Below, one piece after another: positions 8,224 through 16,747 of a stretch of 21,445 nt of DNA; positions within the stretch are counted from its first letter, which is position 1, and each line of letters begins with the position of its first letter. This DNA comes from Patescibacteria group bacterium. GTDB taxonomy: Bacteria > Patescibacteriota > Patescibacteriia > UBA9934 > GWF2-40-263. A program made the translations under genes and the position numbers. The stretch spans positions 1 through 21,445 of the forward strand of contig SCSL01000060.1 of NCBI GenBank assembly GCA_004298405.1, given 5' to 3'. The notes under the pieces are model-generated. The model was not told the origin of the DNA. It saw only the letters and a list, made by a program, of their open reading frames with translations, and ran no database searches.

Positions 8224-9275
8224 GCGCTGTTGTCCGTAAACTGGTTCGTGTGAATGCGAGTTGGGTAAGGAGTCTTCCCAACCTCTTCCGATCGGAAAAA
8301 ATTCAGATCGTCACGGACGGTCATGATTGGGTCGTCACGGAAGTTGCCACATCTCTTGCCAAGTCGTTGTCCGCAAAAAATTTGGCGCGAGCCCATGTGA
8401 GCCCGTTTTTTCATTTTTTCTCCGGCAAAATCCTCCATTTCAATTCTATTCCGGTTCCCAAACGGTTCCGTAACAAGGTGATTCAGACGTGGTATCACAT
8501 AAACAAAGACGATCCGCGTCTCAAACAGATGGATCAAGTTGCCTCACGCATCGATCTTCTCCATACGACCGCCCAAACAACCAAAACAATTTTGACTCAA
8601 CATGGATTCCTCGAAGAAAAAATCCGAGTAATCCCCATGGGTATTGACCTGAAGATGTTTACCTCTGCCCCAGCGCCGGAGCGAAAACGGATCCGTGCTG
8701 GACTTGGGATCTCAGAGGGTGCGTTCGTGATCGGCTCGTTCCAAAAAGATGGAGATGGTTGGGGAGCGGGCATGAACCCTAAGTGGATTAAGGGGCCGGA
8801 TGTGTTCTGTGATGTGGTCGAACGTGTGGCAAAAGAACTGCCGATCCATGTGCTCTTGAGTGGTCCCTCTCGGGGATATGTGAAAGACCGCCTTACACGC
8901 GCCCATGTTCCATTTACCCATCGATTCCTCAACGACTCTGCGGATGTAAACACGCTCTACCAAGCGCTTGATGTCTACCTCATCGCCTCAAGAACCGAAG
9001 GAGTCCCAATGGCGCTTTTAGAAGCCTGGGCAACCGGAATCCCCCTGGTCAGTACACGTGTGGGCATGGTCCTGGACGTTGCAGTTGACGGTCAAACGGC
9101 TCTTCTTGCCGATGTGGAAGATCGTGATAAGCTGACAGCACATCTCCTGCGTTTATACAACGATTCCATCCTCCGTTCGCGATTAATTTCACAAGGAATC
9201 GTGCAGGCACAGAATCATCGTTGGGAGACGCTGATCAATCGATACTGGAAGGAATTGTACAAACCTCTTTTATGA
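8220..9275 (+). CDS. Glycosyltransferase family 4
   Basis: This 351-residue GT4-type enzyme starts at an ATGA overlap with the preceding stop; an upstream in-frame codon at 8187 is less likely. The C-terminal nucleotide-sugar domain opens with FVIGSFQKDGDGWGAGMNP (169-187) rather than the common VGRL form. It continues with KWIKGPDVF (188-196) and has EX7E as E260 and E268 in TEGVPMALLEAWATG. The hinge is RVIPMGIDLKMF (136-147). The glycine-rich FQKDG segment suggests a subfamily distinct from the other GT4 proteins of the locus. Donor and acceptor are unknown. Its stop overlaps the gmd start. Confidence 0.9.
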   Translation: MSAVVRKLVRVNASWVRSLPNLFRSEKIQIVTDGHDWVVTEVATSLAKSLSAKNLARAHVSPFFHFFSGKILHFNSIPVPKRFRNKVIQTWYHINKDDPRLKQMDQVASRIDLLHTTAQTTKTILTQHGFLEEKIRVIPMGIDLKMFTSAPAPERKRIRAGLGISEGAFVIGSFQKDGDGWGAGMNPKWIKGPDVFCDVVERVAKELPIHVLLSGPSRGYVKDRLTRAHVPFTHRFLNDSADVNTLYQALDVYLIASRTEGVPMALLEAWATGIPLVSTRVGMVLDVAVDGQTALLADVEDRDKLTAHLLRLYNDSILRSRLISQGIVQAQNHRWETLINRYWKELYKPLL

Positions 9276-10288
9276 AAAAAGCTCTTATTACAGGAATCAC
9301 GGGTCAAGATGGATTTTTTCTTTCTCGATGGTTACTCGGCATTGGCTACGATGTCCATGGATTCGTCCGTCGCAACAGCGCCGCCTCGCTGGGAAATTTG
9401 CACGCACTCAATAAGGAAGAATCTGACCGAATCACGATCCACTGGGGCGACGTCACCGACCACACCATCGTTGACACGGTGGTTCGCGAAGGACAATTTG
9501 ATGAGGTGTACCACCTGGCCGCGCAAAGTTTCGTCAGTGCGAGTTTCACCAACCCCAGTCTCACATACAAAACGAACATCGAAGGGACTCTCAACATGGT
9601 GAACGCGATCAAAGAATACTCCAAGCACACGCGCTTCTACTTTGCCGCCACGTCCGAGCTTTACGGAAAAGCTCAACAGACGCCGCAGGATGAATGCACT
9701 CCCTTCTATCCCCGCAGTCCCTATGGCGTGTCAAAGCTGGCGGGATTTTGGACCGTCAAAAACTACCGGGAGTCCTACCAACTCTTCATGAGTAATGGCA
9801 TCTTGTTCAATCATGAATCCGAACACCGTGGGAAAGAATTCGTGACTCGAAAAATCGCCCAAGCGGTTGCCCGAATCGCAAAAGGAGGAACAGAGCCGCT
9901 CTTGATCGGGAACCTCGAGGCCAAACGTGATTGGGGATTTGCAGGAGATTATGCAAAAGGCATGTGGATGATCCTTCAACATGGCTTTGCGGACGATTTC
10001 GTCCTCGCGACCGGAGAAAACCACCGTGTTCGTGAATTTGTCACGGAGGCGTTCAAGGTCGCCCAAATGGAAATCGTCTGGCAAGGAGAAGGAATCCAGG
10101 AGACCGCGGTGAATCCCCAAACAGGAAGAACGCTTGTAGCGATCGACCCACACTATTTCCGACCGGCCGAAGTAGATGCTATTTTAGGAAATTACACCAA
10201 AGCCAAAACACTCCTTGGATGGAAGCCATCGGTTCCCTTCCCCGAACTGGTCAAACGCATGGTGGAAGCTGAGATGAAGCGACTATAA
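9272..10288 (+). CDS. gmd: GDP-mannose 4,6-dehydratase
   Basis: The 338-residue product matches the GDP-mannose 4,6-dehydratase family in order: GITGQDG (8-14), FVRRNSAASLGNL (31-43), the catalytic TSE of AATSELYG (125-132), Y151/K155 in SPYGVSK, NHESEHRGKEFVTRKI (180-195), LGWKPS, and the near-signature NLEAKRDWGFAGDY (214-227). The enzyme makes GDP-4-keto-6-deoxy-D-mannose, the precursor of GDP-fucose, GDP-rhamnose and GDP-perosamine. It is slightly short for the family, with no obvious missing motif. The family usually has NHESPRRG; here the Pro is Glu. The start is an ATGA overlap. No reductase or aminotransferase partner lies in the window. Confidence 0.95.
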   Translation: MKKALITGITGQDGFFLSRWLLGIGYDVHGFVRRNSAASLGNLHALNKEESDRITIHWGDVTDHTIVDTVVREGQFDEVYHLAAQSFVSASFTNPSLTYKTNIEGTLNMVNAIKEYSKHTRFYFAATSELYGKAQQTPQDECTPFYPRSPYGVSKLAGFWTVKNYRESYQLFMSNGILFNHESEHRGKEFVTRKIAQAVARIAKGGTEPLLIGNLEAKRDWGFAGDYAKGMWMILQHGFADDFVLATGENHRVREFVTEAFKVAQMEIVWQGEGIQETAVNPQTGRTLVAIDPHYFRPAEVDAILGNYTKAKTLLGWKPSVPFPELVKRMVEAEMKRL

Positions 10289-10296
10289 ACACTTGT

Positions 10297-11355
10297 GTGA
10301 ACATCGCCATTGGAATGAAAATAACTCAAGGTCCGTTCGGTGGGGGAAATCAATTTGGAAAATATCTCTCCGAATTTTTGCAAAACCATGGACACCAGAT
10401 TTTTTTTGATCTTAACGACGACAATCTTGATATTATCCTGCTTACCGACCCACGGTCATCCATACAGTCTGTCGCCTTCGACCCACTCCAGATCATGCGC
10501 TACGTTCATACCATCAACCCCTCCGTTTTACTCGTCCAACGAATAAACGAATGTGATGAACGTAAGGGGACTCATGGTCTCAATCAACTCCTGTCTGTTG
10601 CCAACGCAATCATGGATCATACGATCTTTATTTCTTCTTGGCTTGAACAACTCCATAGGGCGCAAAATCGTTTTACACAAAACAGCTCTATCATCAAAAA
10701 CGGAGCTGACCGTTCGGTCTTTACATATCAACAGAAACAACTTCCTACAAACAGAAAAATCCGTCTTGTCACGCATCACTGGAGCGCAAACCGACAAAAA
10801 GGCTGGGACGTCTATTCCCACCTCAATCGTCTCCTGAGGCAAGACGAGTTTGGATCCAAATTCGAATTTCACTACATTGGAAACGTTCCCAAAAAGGAGT
10901 CGACCGACCAGATACAGATACACCGTCCATGTGGTGGCAAAGAACTTGCTTCGCTTCTCCAAAGCGGAGATATCTATCTCACCGCCTCCGTCAACGAACC
11001 TGCAGGGATGCACCACATCGAGGGCGCATTGTGCGGCCTTCCGCTCCTCTATCGCAATAGTGGCGCCCTCCCTGAGTATTGCGAGGGCTATGGAATCCGT
11101 TTCGACGGAGTGCAAGATTTCCAAGAATCTCTAGAGACGCTCGTAAAGCAGTACGATATCTTTGCCCAACAGATGTCTCGTTACAACCATATAAGCGAGC
11201 GTATGTGCCAAGAATACCTTGACCTATTCGAACGAATGGTGCGTCATCGAGACGACATCCTTTTACACAGGCGAAAAAAAAACTTCTCTCTCTTGCATAC
11301 GTTCATGATCCGTGGCTGGCAAAATGTGTACCGGCTTATGTCGATGATGAAATAA
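10297..11355 (+). CDS. Divergent GT4-like glycosyltransferase (GTG start)
   Basis: The 352-residue product is read from GTG at 10297, nine bases after the gmd stop; no ATG gives a sensible N-terminus. The N-terminus has KITQGPFGGGNQFGKYLSEF (8-27), a glycine-rich donor/acceptor loop typical of GT-B enzymes. A VTHHWSANRQKGWD segment (158-171) opens the second domain. The EX7E motif appears as E234 and E242 in NEPAGMHHIEGALCG, with two histidines inside it, which is unusual. The usual VGRL strand is replaced. The gene is the first of a block with lower GC than the upstream genes. Function as a glycosyltransferase is likely; donor and acceptor cannot be assigned. Confidence 0.8.
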   Translation: MNIAIGMKITQGPFGGGNQFGKYLSEFLQNHGHQIFFDLNDDNLDIILLTDPRSSIQSVAFDPLQIMRYVHTINPSVLLVQRINECDERKGTHGLNQLLSVANAIMDHTIFISSWLEQLHRAQNRFTQNSSIIKNGADRSVFTYQQKQLPTNRKIRLVTHHWSANRQKGWDVYSHLNRLLRQDEFGSKFEFHYIGNVPKKESTDQIQIHRPCGGKELASLLQSGDIYLTASVNEPAGMHHIEGALCGLPLLYRNSGALPEYCEGYGIRFDGVQDFQESLETLVKQYDIFAQQMSRYNHISERMCQEYLDLFERMVRHRDDILLHRRKKNFSLLHTFMIRGWQNVYRLMSMMK

Positions 11356-11367
11356 ATTTGATGATCT

Positions 11368-12051
11368 ATGTTCAAAGAAAGAACTGATTACATTTTTTGG
11401 ACAAGCTATCGTCGAAAAATGATCGATGCTCTCTTAAGGAAAAACCTCGCCTTGTTCCATGGCATTGTCCTCGATATCGGTGGCAGAGATCGTGGTCGTT
11501 TCCAAAAACCCAAAAACCAGGTCGAGCGCTGGATATTTGCCGACATCAATCCGACCCACCATCCAGACCTGCTACTGGACGTAGCAAACATGCATGCTGT
11601 CCAAACAAAAAGCATCGACGTGATCAGCGCATGCGAACTCTTTGAACATGTAAAACGCGTCGATGCTGGTCTGCGAGAATGCCATCGCGTCTTGAAGCCC
11701 TCTGGGCTTCTGATTATCACGGTCCCGTTTCTCTATCCTATCCACGCAGACCCCTATGATTACCAGCGGTGGACAGAAGACAAGTGGAGAGAGACACTTG
11801 AAGAGATAGGATTTTCTATAGAAACCTGTATCGTCATGGGGAGATTCTTTACCGTCGTCGCCGATGAATTGAAGATGCTCATACGGTCATTTTCTAAACC
11901 GATTCGTTGGATCCTTGCCCCGCTCATTCCCTGCTTCTCCCTCCTGGTTTGGCTGGATTACTCTTCCTTCGTCGCTCACCGCCCCAGACTCAAAAATTAC
12001 CATGGAGGGTACTTTATCCTAGCAAGAAAAATTCCGTCTTATGAAACCTGA
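11368..12051 (+). CDS. SAM-dependent class I methyltransferase (third of five)
   Basis: The 227-residue product has motif I as VLDIGGRDRG (34-43), an acidic residue in FADINP (57-62), the strand-4 segment SACELFEHV (87-95) and HRVLKPSGLL (106-115). Residues HADPYDYQRWT (126-136) match a pattern seen in many polysaccharide-locus methyltransferases (HxxPxDYxRxT). A hydrophobic segment near 181-198 suggests monotopic membrane contact. Motif I has GGRDRG where GCGxG is more usual, a tolerated variation. The gene overlaps the next one by 11 bases. Substrate unknown. Confidence 0.83.
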   Translation: MFKERTDYIFWTSYRRKMIDALLRKNLALFHGIVLDIGGRDRGRFQKPKNQVERWIFADINPTHHPDLLLDVANMHAVQTKSIDVISACELFEHVKRVDAGLRECHRVLKPSGLLIITVPFLYPIHADPYDYQRWTEDKWRETLEEIGFSIETCIVMGRFFTVVADELKMLIRSFSKPIRWILAPLIPCFSLLVWLDYSSFVAHRPRLKNYHGGYFILARKIPSYET

Positions 12052-12706
12052 GTCCTTCCAACATGAGAACGTTGACTACCAGTCATCCAGCTATCTTTCA
12101 AAATCGCGTTGGATCTCCTACTGGTACCAGATCAATGAGGTCCATCAAACAACCGCCAATGCCTCTGTCCTTGAGATAGGTCCAGGAAACAACCTCGTCA
12201 CAGGCGTATTAAGAGGAATGGGCCATCAGGTCAAAACCGTCGACAGAGATTGGAAAACGAAACCGGACTACCTCACGGATGTCCGCCAACTCTCTGACAC
12301 CGTACAAGAACAATTTGACACAGTGCTTTGTTGCGAAATTCTTGAACACCTCCCTTTTAAAGACTTCGAGATGGTCCTTCTCGACCTCAGGAAAGTAAGC
12401 CGCGAACACCTCATCGTCACGCTCCCGTATTCCACAAGAGGAACCTTCACGCCTTACATCGTATTCAAATTTCTTCCATTCATGAAACCAATCTCATGGC
12501 TACATATCTTCCCCATATGTACACGCGCTCACATACCTACTCACCCTCTTGGACACCAATGGGAAATAGGAAAAAAGGGTTACCCTTTAAAGAGGATACG
12601 TAAATGCTTTAAAACGGCTGGTTGGTCGATCAAAAAACAGTATCCTATCTTCGAAAACCCTTACCACTATCTGTTTGTGTGTGAGAAAAACGCCATGGTT
12701 AGATAA
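12041..12706 (+). CDS. SAM-dependent class I methyltransferase (fourth of five)
   Basis: The 221-residue product shows motif I VLEIGPGN (43-50), the acidic residue in VKTVDRDW (64-71), and the strand-4 segment CCEILEHLPF (97-106). The late motif HPLGHQWEIG (168-177) sits in a loop likely to bind the acceptor. These support a methyltransferase of Methyltransf_11/23 type. It overlaps the upstream gene by 11 bases, and its 3' end is overlapped by the next reading frame by about 26-32 bases. The catalytic target is unknown; context suggests a sugar residue of the surface glycan. Confidence 0.82.
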   Translation: MKPESFQHENVDYQSSSYLSKSRWISYWYQINEVHQTTANASVLEIGPGNNLVTGVLRGMGHQVKTVDRDWKTKPDYLTDVRQLSDTVQEQFDTVLCCEILEHLPFKDFEMVLLDLRKVSREHLIVTLPYSTRGTFTPYIVFKFLPFMKPISWLHIFPICTRAHIPTHPLGHQWEIGKKGYPLKRIRKCFKTAGWSIKKQYPIFENPYHYLFVCEKNAMVR

Positions 12707-13769
12707 AATCCAACTCTCGTTAAAGACATTTTTGGACCACGGTCGGGATCCTCATATGCCCGGCTATTTTGCCTATTCTTATTCTGGCGATTCATTCCGC
12801 TCAAAAGAAAAAACGAACCTCGCCGGGAGTGTCTTTGCGCTCAAGCTCTACGCCATGCTCGGAGAGGATGATGCGACGAAAATACAACCAATCGTTGATC
12901 GGATTGTATCCTTTCAACAAACAAACGGAATGTTTTGTGATCCATTCATTGCGCGAAAGCGACTCCTGCGCCATGTTCTGTCAAATCTGAGGCGAGGAGA
13001 TTTTCATGATCTCCACAATCAAGGATATATCCGTGCGGAATCGAGGCAGGCGTTTTCCGCCTTGCTCTTGTACGGCGTCCTCCCGGAACATATCCCTGAC
13101 AATATCCCAACCAATCAAGATGACATCCGTTATTTTCTCTCCCGACTCGACTGGTCCCATCCGTGGGGCGCGGGAAGCCATTTCAGCCACTTACTGTTTT
13201 TTCTCTCCCTGTTGAGAAAAGCGAACCGGATCAACGAAACAACCTATCAACAGGCCCAAGACACGGTCCGCAGGTTCATCGCCTCCCTTCAACAGGAAGA
13301 TGGCGCATGGTACACAGGCAATCCATCACAAAGACAAAAAATCAACGGAGCGATGAAGGTCATTTCCGGTTTGATTGTCGATGACCTTCCATTTGACCGC
13401 CCGGACAAGTTGATTGATTTATGCTTGGCACAGGAAACACGCCAGACGGATGATGCGTGCGACCAAATCAATCAAATTCTCGTCCTACGCTACAGCGATC
13501 GTTTACTTCAACACCAGTATCGACAAGAGGACATCCAGACATTCTGTCGAAACACCTTAGGGCAGTGGAGTTCCTACTACCATCCTCTCCTGGGAGGTTT
13601 CTCATTTCACAAAGGACACGCGAGTCGCCGATATTATGGCGCAAAGGTCAGTCAAGGTCTGAACGAACCTGATATCCATGGTACTGTTCTGTTTGTCTGG
13701 GGGTTGAGTATGATGAACCAAATCTTTCCTCTTCCAGAACTTGATTTTCTTCATGAGATAAAAAGCTGA
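12681..13769 (+). CDS. Unrecognised alpha/alpha-toroid-like protein of a polysaccharide locus
   Basis: This soluble protein of about 362 residues has no membrane segment or signal peptide. The start is uncertain: GTG at 12681 is used here, with TTG at 12675 and ATG at 12756 as alternatives. Numbering below follows the TTG start. It has several helix-turn repeats ending in QxxxGxF/W-type motifs: QQTNGMFCDP (81-90) and QQEDGAWYTG (206-215), the latter resembling the QW motif of terpene cyclases and other alpha/alpha barrels. Other conserved-looking segments are WGAGSHFSH (164-172), INGAMKVISG (223-232), a Cys-Asp-Gln-Ile-Asn (262-266), and HPLLGGFSF near 303-311 followed by EPDIHGT (331-337). 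The fold suggests a glycan-acting lyase, epimerase or hydrolase, or a prenyl-binding protein. None can be assigned. It lies between a methyltransferase and the flippase. Confidence 0.7.
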   Translation: MRKTPWLDKIQLSLKTFLDHGRDPHMPGYFAYSYSGDSFRSKEKTNLAGSVFALKLYAMLGEDDATKIQPIVDRIVSFQQTNGMFCDPFIARKRLLRHVLSNLRRGDFHDLHNQGYIRAESRQAFSALLLYGVLPEHIPDNIPTNQDDIRYFLSRLDWSHPWGAGSHFSHLLFFLSLLRKANRINETTYQQAQDTVRRFIASLQQEDGAWYTGNPSQRQKINGAMKVISGLIVDDLPFDRPDKLIDLCLAQETRQTDDACDQINQILVLRYSDRLLQHQYRQEDIQTFCRNTLGQWSSYYHPLLGGFSFHKGHASRRYYGAKVSQGLNEPDIHGTVLFVWGLSMMNQIFPLPELDFLHEIKS

Positions 13770-13770
13770 C

Positions 13771-15054
13771 ATGACACAACTAAGTTGGCTCACAAAAAAA
13801 CGCAATGGAATCCTTCCCCTCTCTAGCACGCACGCCATCAACATCCTGGTAGCCGTCTTGACGTTGCCGATTATTCTCACAAGTCTCCCCATCGACGACT
13901 ACGGAAAGTGGCAATTCATGCTCGCTCTCCAAGCCTGGGGTCTTGTGATTTCCGCTCCGCAAATCACGGACGGTTCAAAACGTGGCATCGCTCTGGGACA
14001 AGAGGGAACATTTTTCTTCGCCTTGTTCGCACGGGCAAAATGGCTTCTTGTTTCCTCGGGACTTTTTCTCTTATTGGGGGTCTACTTCCAGCTAACGGAT
14101 CGGGGAACATTCGCCCTCCTCGCGGGACTCAGTGCGTTCTATCTTTTTTCTAACATTCTTGTCCAAACAAGCATTGGTGAATTTTTCATCTCTAAAAAGG
14201 AGTTCGTCCAATACGGTATTTGGACAACCATTTCAAGCCCCGTCGCCCGAATTGGGTCAAGCGTCGTTGCACTCTATACGCAGAGCATCGTCTTATTCGT
14301 CCTGTTTCAAATCGTCTTCGCCACGCTCATCTCCATTTTTACCATGACGACTCTCATAAAAAGACGAACGCTGTGGATGCAGTACATCCAAGGCAACTAC
14401 GATGCTTCTTGCATCAAATTCGGCATACGTTCACTCCCGACGGACATCCTGGGTGCCATCTCGAACCGGCTCGTTGAGGTTCTCATCGGAATCTTCTTCG
14501 GGATCACAAGCCTTGCCTATTTCTCGGTCGCGCGCGATCTCCGCAATCAGGTCGCGAACATGTTGAAAATGGCTCTACCTCTCTTGTATGCAGATTTTGT
14601 AAAACAACCAATCGATGCACTCGCACGGCGGCTCACCCAAAAACTCATGCCCATGATCGCTACCAGTACAGGTCTTGGAATCATAGGCATCCTCTTGAGC
14701 ATCGCGTACATTCTCTTCTTCTTGCCGGATGCATTTCGTGCCGCAATCCCCTTTCTGTTGATCCTCGGACTCGCTTTTCCTATCGTTATTCCAACCATCA
14801 TCTACAACACCGTACTGGAATCACATTTACGTTACCGCGCGATCGCGCTTGCAACCATAGTTCCAAGTGTAATCAAAATTGTTCTTGTCATCTTCCTTGG
14901 ATGGCTCTGGGGCATATTGGGAATGACGGTCGCGATTGCCCTATTCGGTTATACCAGCTTCGCCTTTTTCTACCTCGCAACCGTTCATCGTGAGTCATTC
15001 AAAAAGTTTCTTGAACAGAGCAGAATTATGCGTGCTATTATGCATGTCTACTAA
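13771..15054 (+). CDS. wzx: Wzx-type oligosaccharide flippase (MOP superfamily)
   Basis: The 427-residue polytopic protein has about 12 hydrophobic segments spread over its whole length, starting at residues 22-40 and ending near 410. The N-terminal region has the MOP/Polysacc_synt layout: a first helix bundle after SSTHAINILVAVLTLP (18-33), then DDYGKWQFMLALQAWG (42-57), a common flippase pattern (YGxWxxxxA). Such proteins move the polyprenyl-linked repeat unit from the cytoplasmic to the outer face of the membrane. It starts one base after the previous stop and is the only flippase in the window. This fits one Wzx serving one repeat unit. Confidence 0.9.
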   Translation: MTQLSWLTKKRNGILPLSSTHAINILVAVLTLPIILTSLPIDDYGKWQFMLALQAWGLVISAPQITDGSKRGIALGQEGTFFFALFARAKWLLVSSGLFLLLGVYFQLTDRGTFALLAGLSAFYLFSNILVQTSIGEFFISKKEFVQYGIWTTISSPVARIGSSVVALYTQSIVLFVLFQIVFATLISIFTMTTLIKRRTLWMQYIQGNYDASCIKFGIRSLPTDILGAISNRLVEVLIGIFFGITSLAYFSVARDLRNQVANMLKMALPLLYADFVKQPIDALARRLTQKLMPMIATSTGLGIIGILLSIAYILFFLPDAFRAAIPFLLILGLAFPIVIPTIIYNTVLESHLRYRAIALATIVPSVIKIVLVIFLGWLWGILGMTVAIALFGYTSFAFFYLATVHRESFKKFLEQSRIMRAIMHVY

Positions 15055-15059
15055 AACGT

Positions 15060-15932
15060 ATGAAGCCCCTCATGCAACAACAGATGATCAATCGATTTTT
15101 TTCTTTGTATTGCTCATTCAAGAATCGCAAACCCCACGAAGACATCGATCCGCGACTTTCCATTCGTCCATGTACTCCCACACACCCATTGATTTTTGAT
15201 CAGGATGATCTCGGTTCTCCGAGCCGAATACTTTCAAACGCGTTCTGGCATGATCTCTCTTGGAACCGTATCAAAGAGGAACTGGGAGAGCTGTACGTAC
15301 TGGATACAGGCTGTGGCTCCGGATCCTATAGCGACTATCTCAATAGGTGCTCAGGTGGCAAGATCAAACAGTATGTCGGTCTTGATGTGTATGAGCATCC
15401 TTCGTGGAGTCTTCCCGCCTCGCTCTCGAAACGATTCCACCTTTTCGATGGCAGATCCATCGCACCTTATATTCCGCAGGAAACAAATTTTTTCATGAGC
15501 CAATCAGCCATTGAACATTTTCGAAACGATCAGCGCTATTTCTCCGAAATTAAAACCTTCATCGAAACGCATCGGCAACCGATGATCCAAGTACACCTCT
15601 TTCCTTCCGTCGCTTGTTTACATCTCTATGACCGACATGGTTACAGGCAGTACACACCCCGAACAGTCTCCAAAATCACGCGCTTGTTTCCAGACTCACA
15701 ATGTCTTCTCTTTGCGCTTGGCGGACCAGCGTGTAATCAAGTCCATAATACGTACATCACCCAACCGCTTGCGCGCTCAGGGGTTGATGAGCGAAAAACA
15801 AAACCAGATGCATATCGTCGCGCGGTCAACAATGCGATTCTCGAGGACCAAAAAAATCAGACAGCTCTCATTGATCCAAGCTTCTGGGCATTGGTCATCT
15901 GTTCACATTGGAAACACCCACTGAACGTATGA
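15060..15932 (+). CDS. SAM-dependent methyltransferase-like protein (fifth of five)
   Basis: The 290-residue product has methyltransferase motif I VLDTGCGSG (80-88), an acidic residue in VGLDVYEHP (106-114) and the strand-4 segment MSQSAIEHF (146-154). The first 75 residues, basic and rich in Pro, Phe and Trp, are unlike the other four methyltransferases. The C-terminal part has LFALGGPACNQVHNTYIT (217-234), probably the acceptor pocket. The start is ATG five bases after the flippase stop. Its TGA overlaps the next gene as ATGA. It is the last gene of the A+T-richer block. Methyl transfer to the glycan is inferred, not shown. Confidence 0.78.
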   Translation: MKPLMQQQMINRFFSLYCSFKNRKPHEDIDPRLSIRPCTPTHPLIFDQDDLGSPSRILSNAFWHDLSWNRIKEELGELYVLDTGCGSGSYSDYLNRCSGGKIKQYVGLDVYEHPSWSLPASLSKRFHLFDGRSIAPYIPQETNFFMSQSAIEHFRNDQRYFSEIKTFIETHRQPMIQVHLFPSVACLHLYDRHGYRQYTPRTVSKITRLFPDSQCLLFALGGPACNQVHNTYITQPLARSGVDERKTKPDAYRRAVNNAILEDQKNQTALIDPSFWALVICSHWKHPLNV

Positions 15933-16747
15933 AAGTGAGTGTTCTCATGTCTGTATATAATGGTGAACGGTTTATCCGTGAGGCCGTGGTAAGTTTGCTT
16001 GGCCAGACGTTTCGTGATTTCGAGCTCTTGATCGTCGACGATGGTTCGAGTGATGCGACGCCTCAGATTCTCGAGGAACTCACGGCGCAAGATACTCGCT
16101 GTCGCGTCATCACCAACCCCACAAACATTGGGCTCACGAAATCGCTCAACATCGCCCTTCGACAGGCTCAGGGTGACTACGTTGCCCGCATGGACACAGA
16201 TGATGTTGCCCTACCCCAACGGCTTGAAAAACAAGTGCTGTTTCTGGATACACATCAAGAAGTCGGAATCGTGGGAACCGCCTACCAATTTATTGACAAC
16301 GCAGGGAACGTCATCGGTGAGACTTCTCCACCCATCGCCGACCAAGACCTTCGCCGCGTTCTCATCCGCGCAAATCCATTCCTCCATAGCTCGGTGATAA
16401 TACGCAAGACCGTCCTTGATCGCGTACAGGGATACAATGAGACGTTTCGTCGAGCCCAAGATTACGACCTCTGGATGCGGCTGTCCCTGCTAACCAAACT
16501 CGCGAATCTCCCTGACATCCTCATGCAAAAACGATTCACCACAGGGATGATCTCATTTAGGAAAGAACGCGAGCAAATTCGCTTTGCGCTTCGTGTCCGG
16601 TGGAATGCCCTGCGTCGCCGTCAGTTCCCTTGGTGGACGACGGTCTTCCTGATCAAACCATTCCTCGCCACCATTCTTCCGAGTAGTTTTGTTCGTTTCG
16701 TCCGCATCTATATCTACCAGCAGGACATGTATCGAAACCCTACATGA
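15929..16747 (+). CDS. Glycosyltransferase family 2
   Basis: This 272-residue GT-A fold enzyme starts at an ATGA overlap; a TTG 21 bases upstream is less likely. It begins MKVSVLMSVYNGERFI, followed by LLIVDDGSSD (33-42), the metal-binding DTDD (89-92) and the acceptor-side motif RRAQDYDLWMRL (174-185), with the ED/QD-type catalytic acid. The last 40 residues are hydrophobic and basic, suggesting membrane association. This is the only GT2 in the operon. Its sugar specificity is unknown. Confidence 0.93.
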   Translation: MKVSVLMSVYNGERFIREAVVSLLGQTFRDFELLIVDDGSSDATPQILEELTAQDTRCRVITNPTNIGLTKSLNIALRQAQGDYVARMDTDDVALPQRLEKQVLFLDTHQEVGIVGTAYQFIDNAGNVIGETSPPIADQDLRRVLIRANPFLHSSVIIRKTVLDRVQGYNETFRRAQDYDLWMRLSLLTKLANLPDILMQKRFTTGMISFRKEREQIRFALRVRWNALRRRQFPWWTTVFLIKPFLATILPSSFVRFVRIYIYQQDMYRNPT

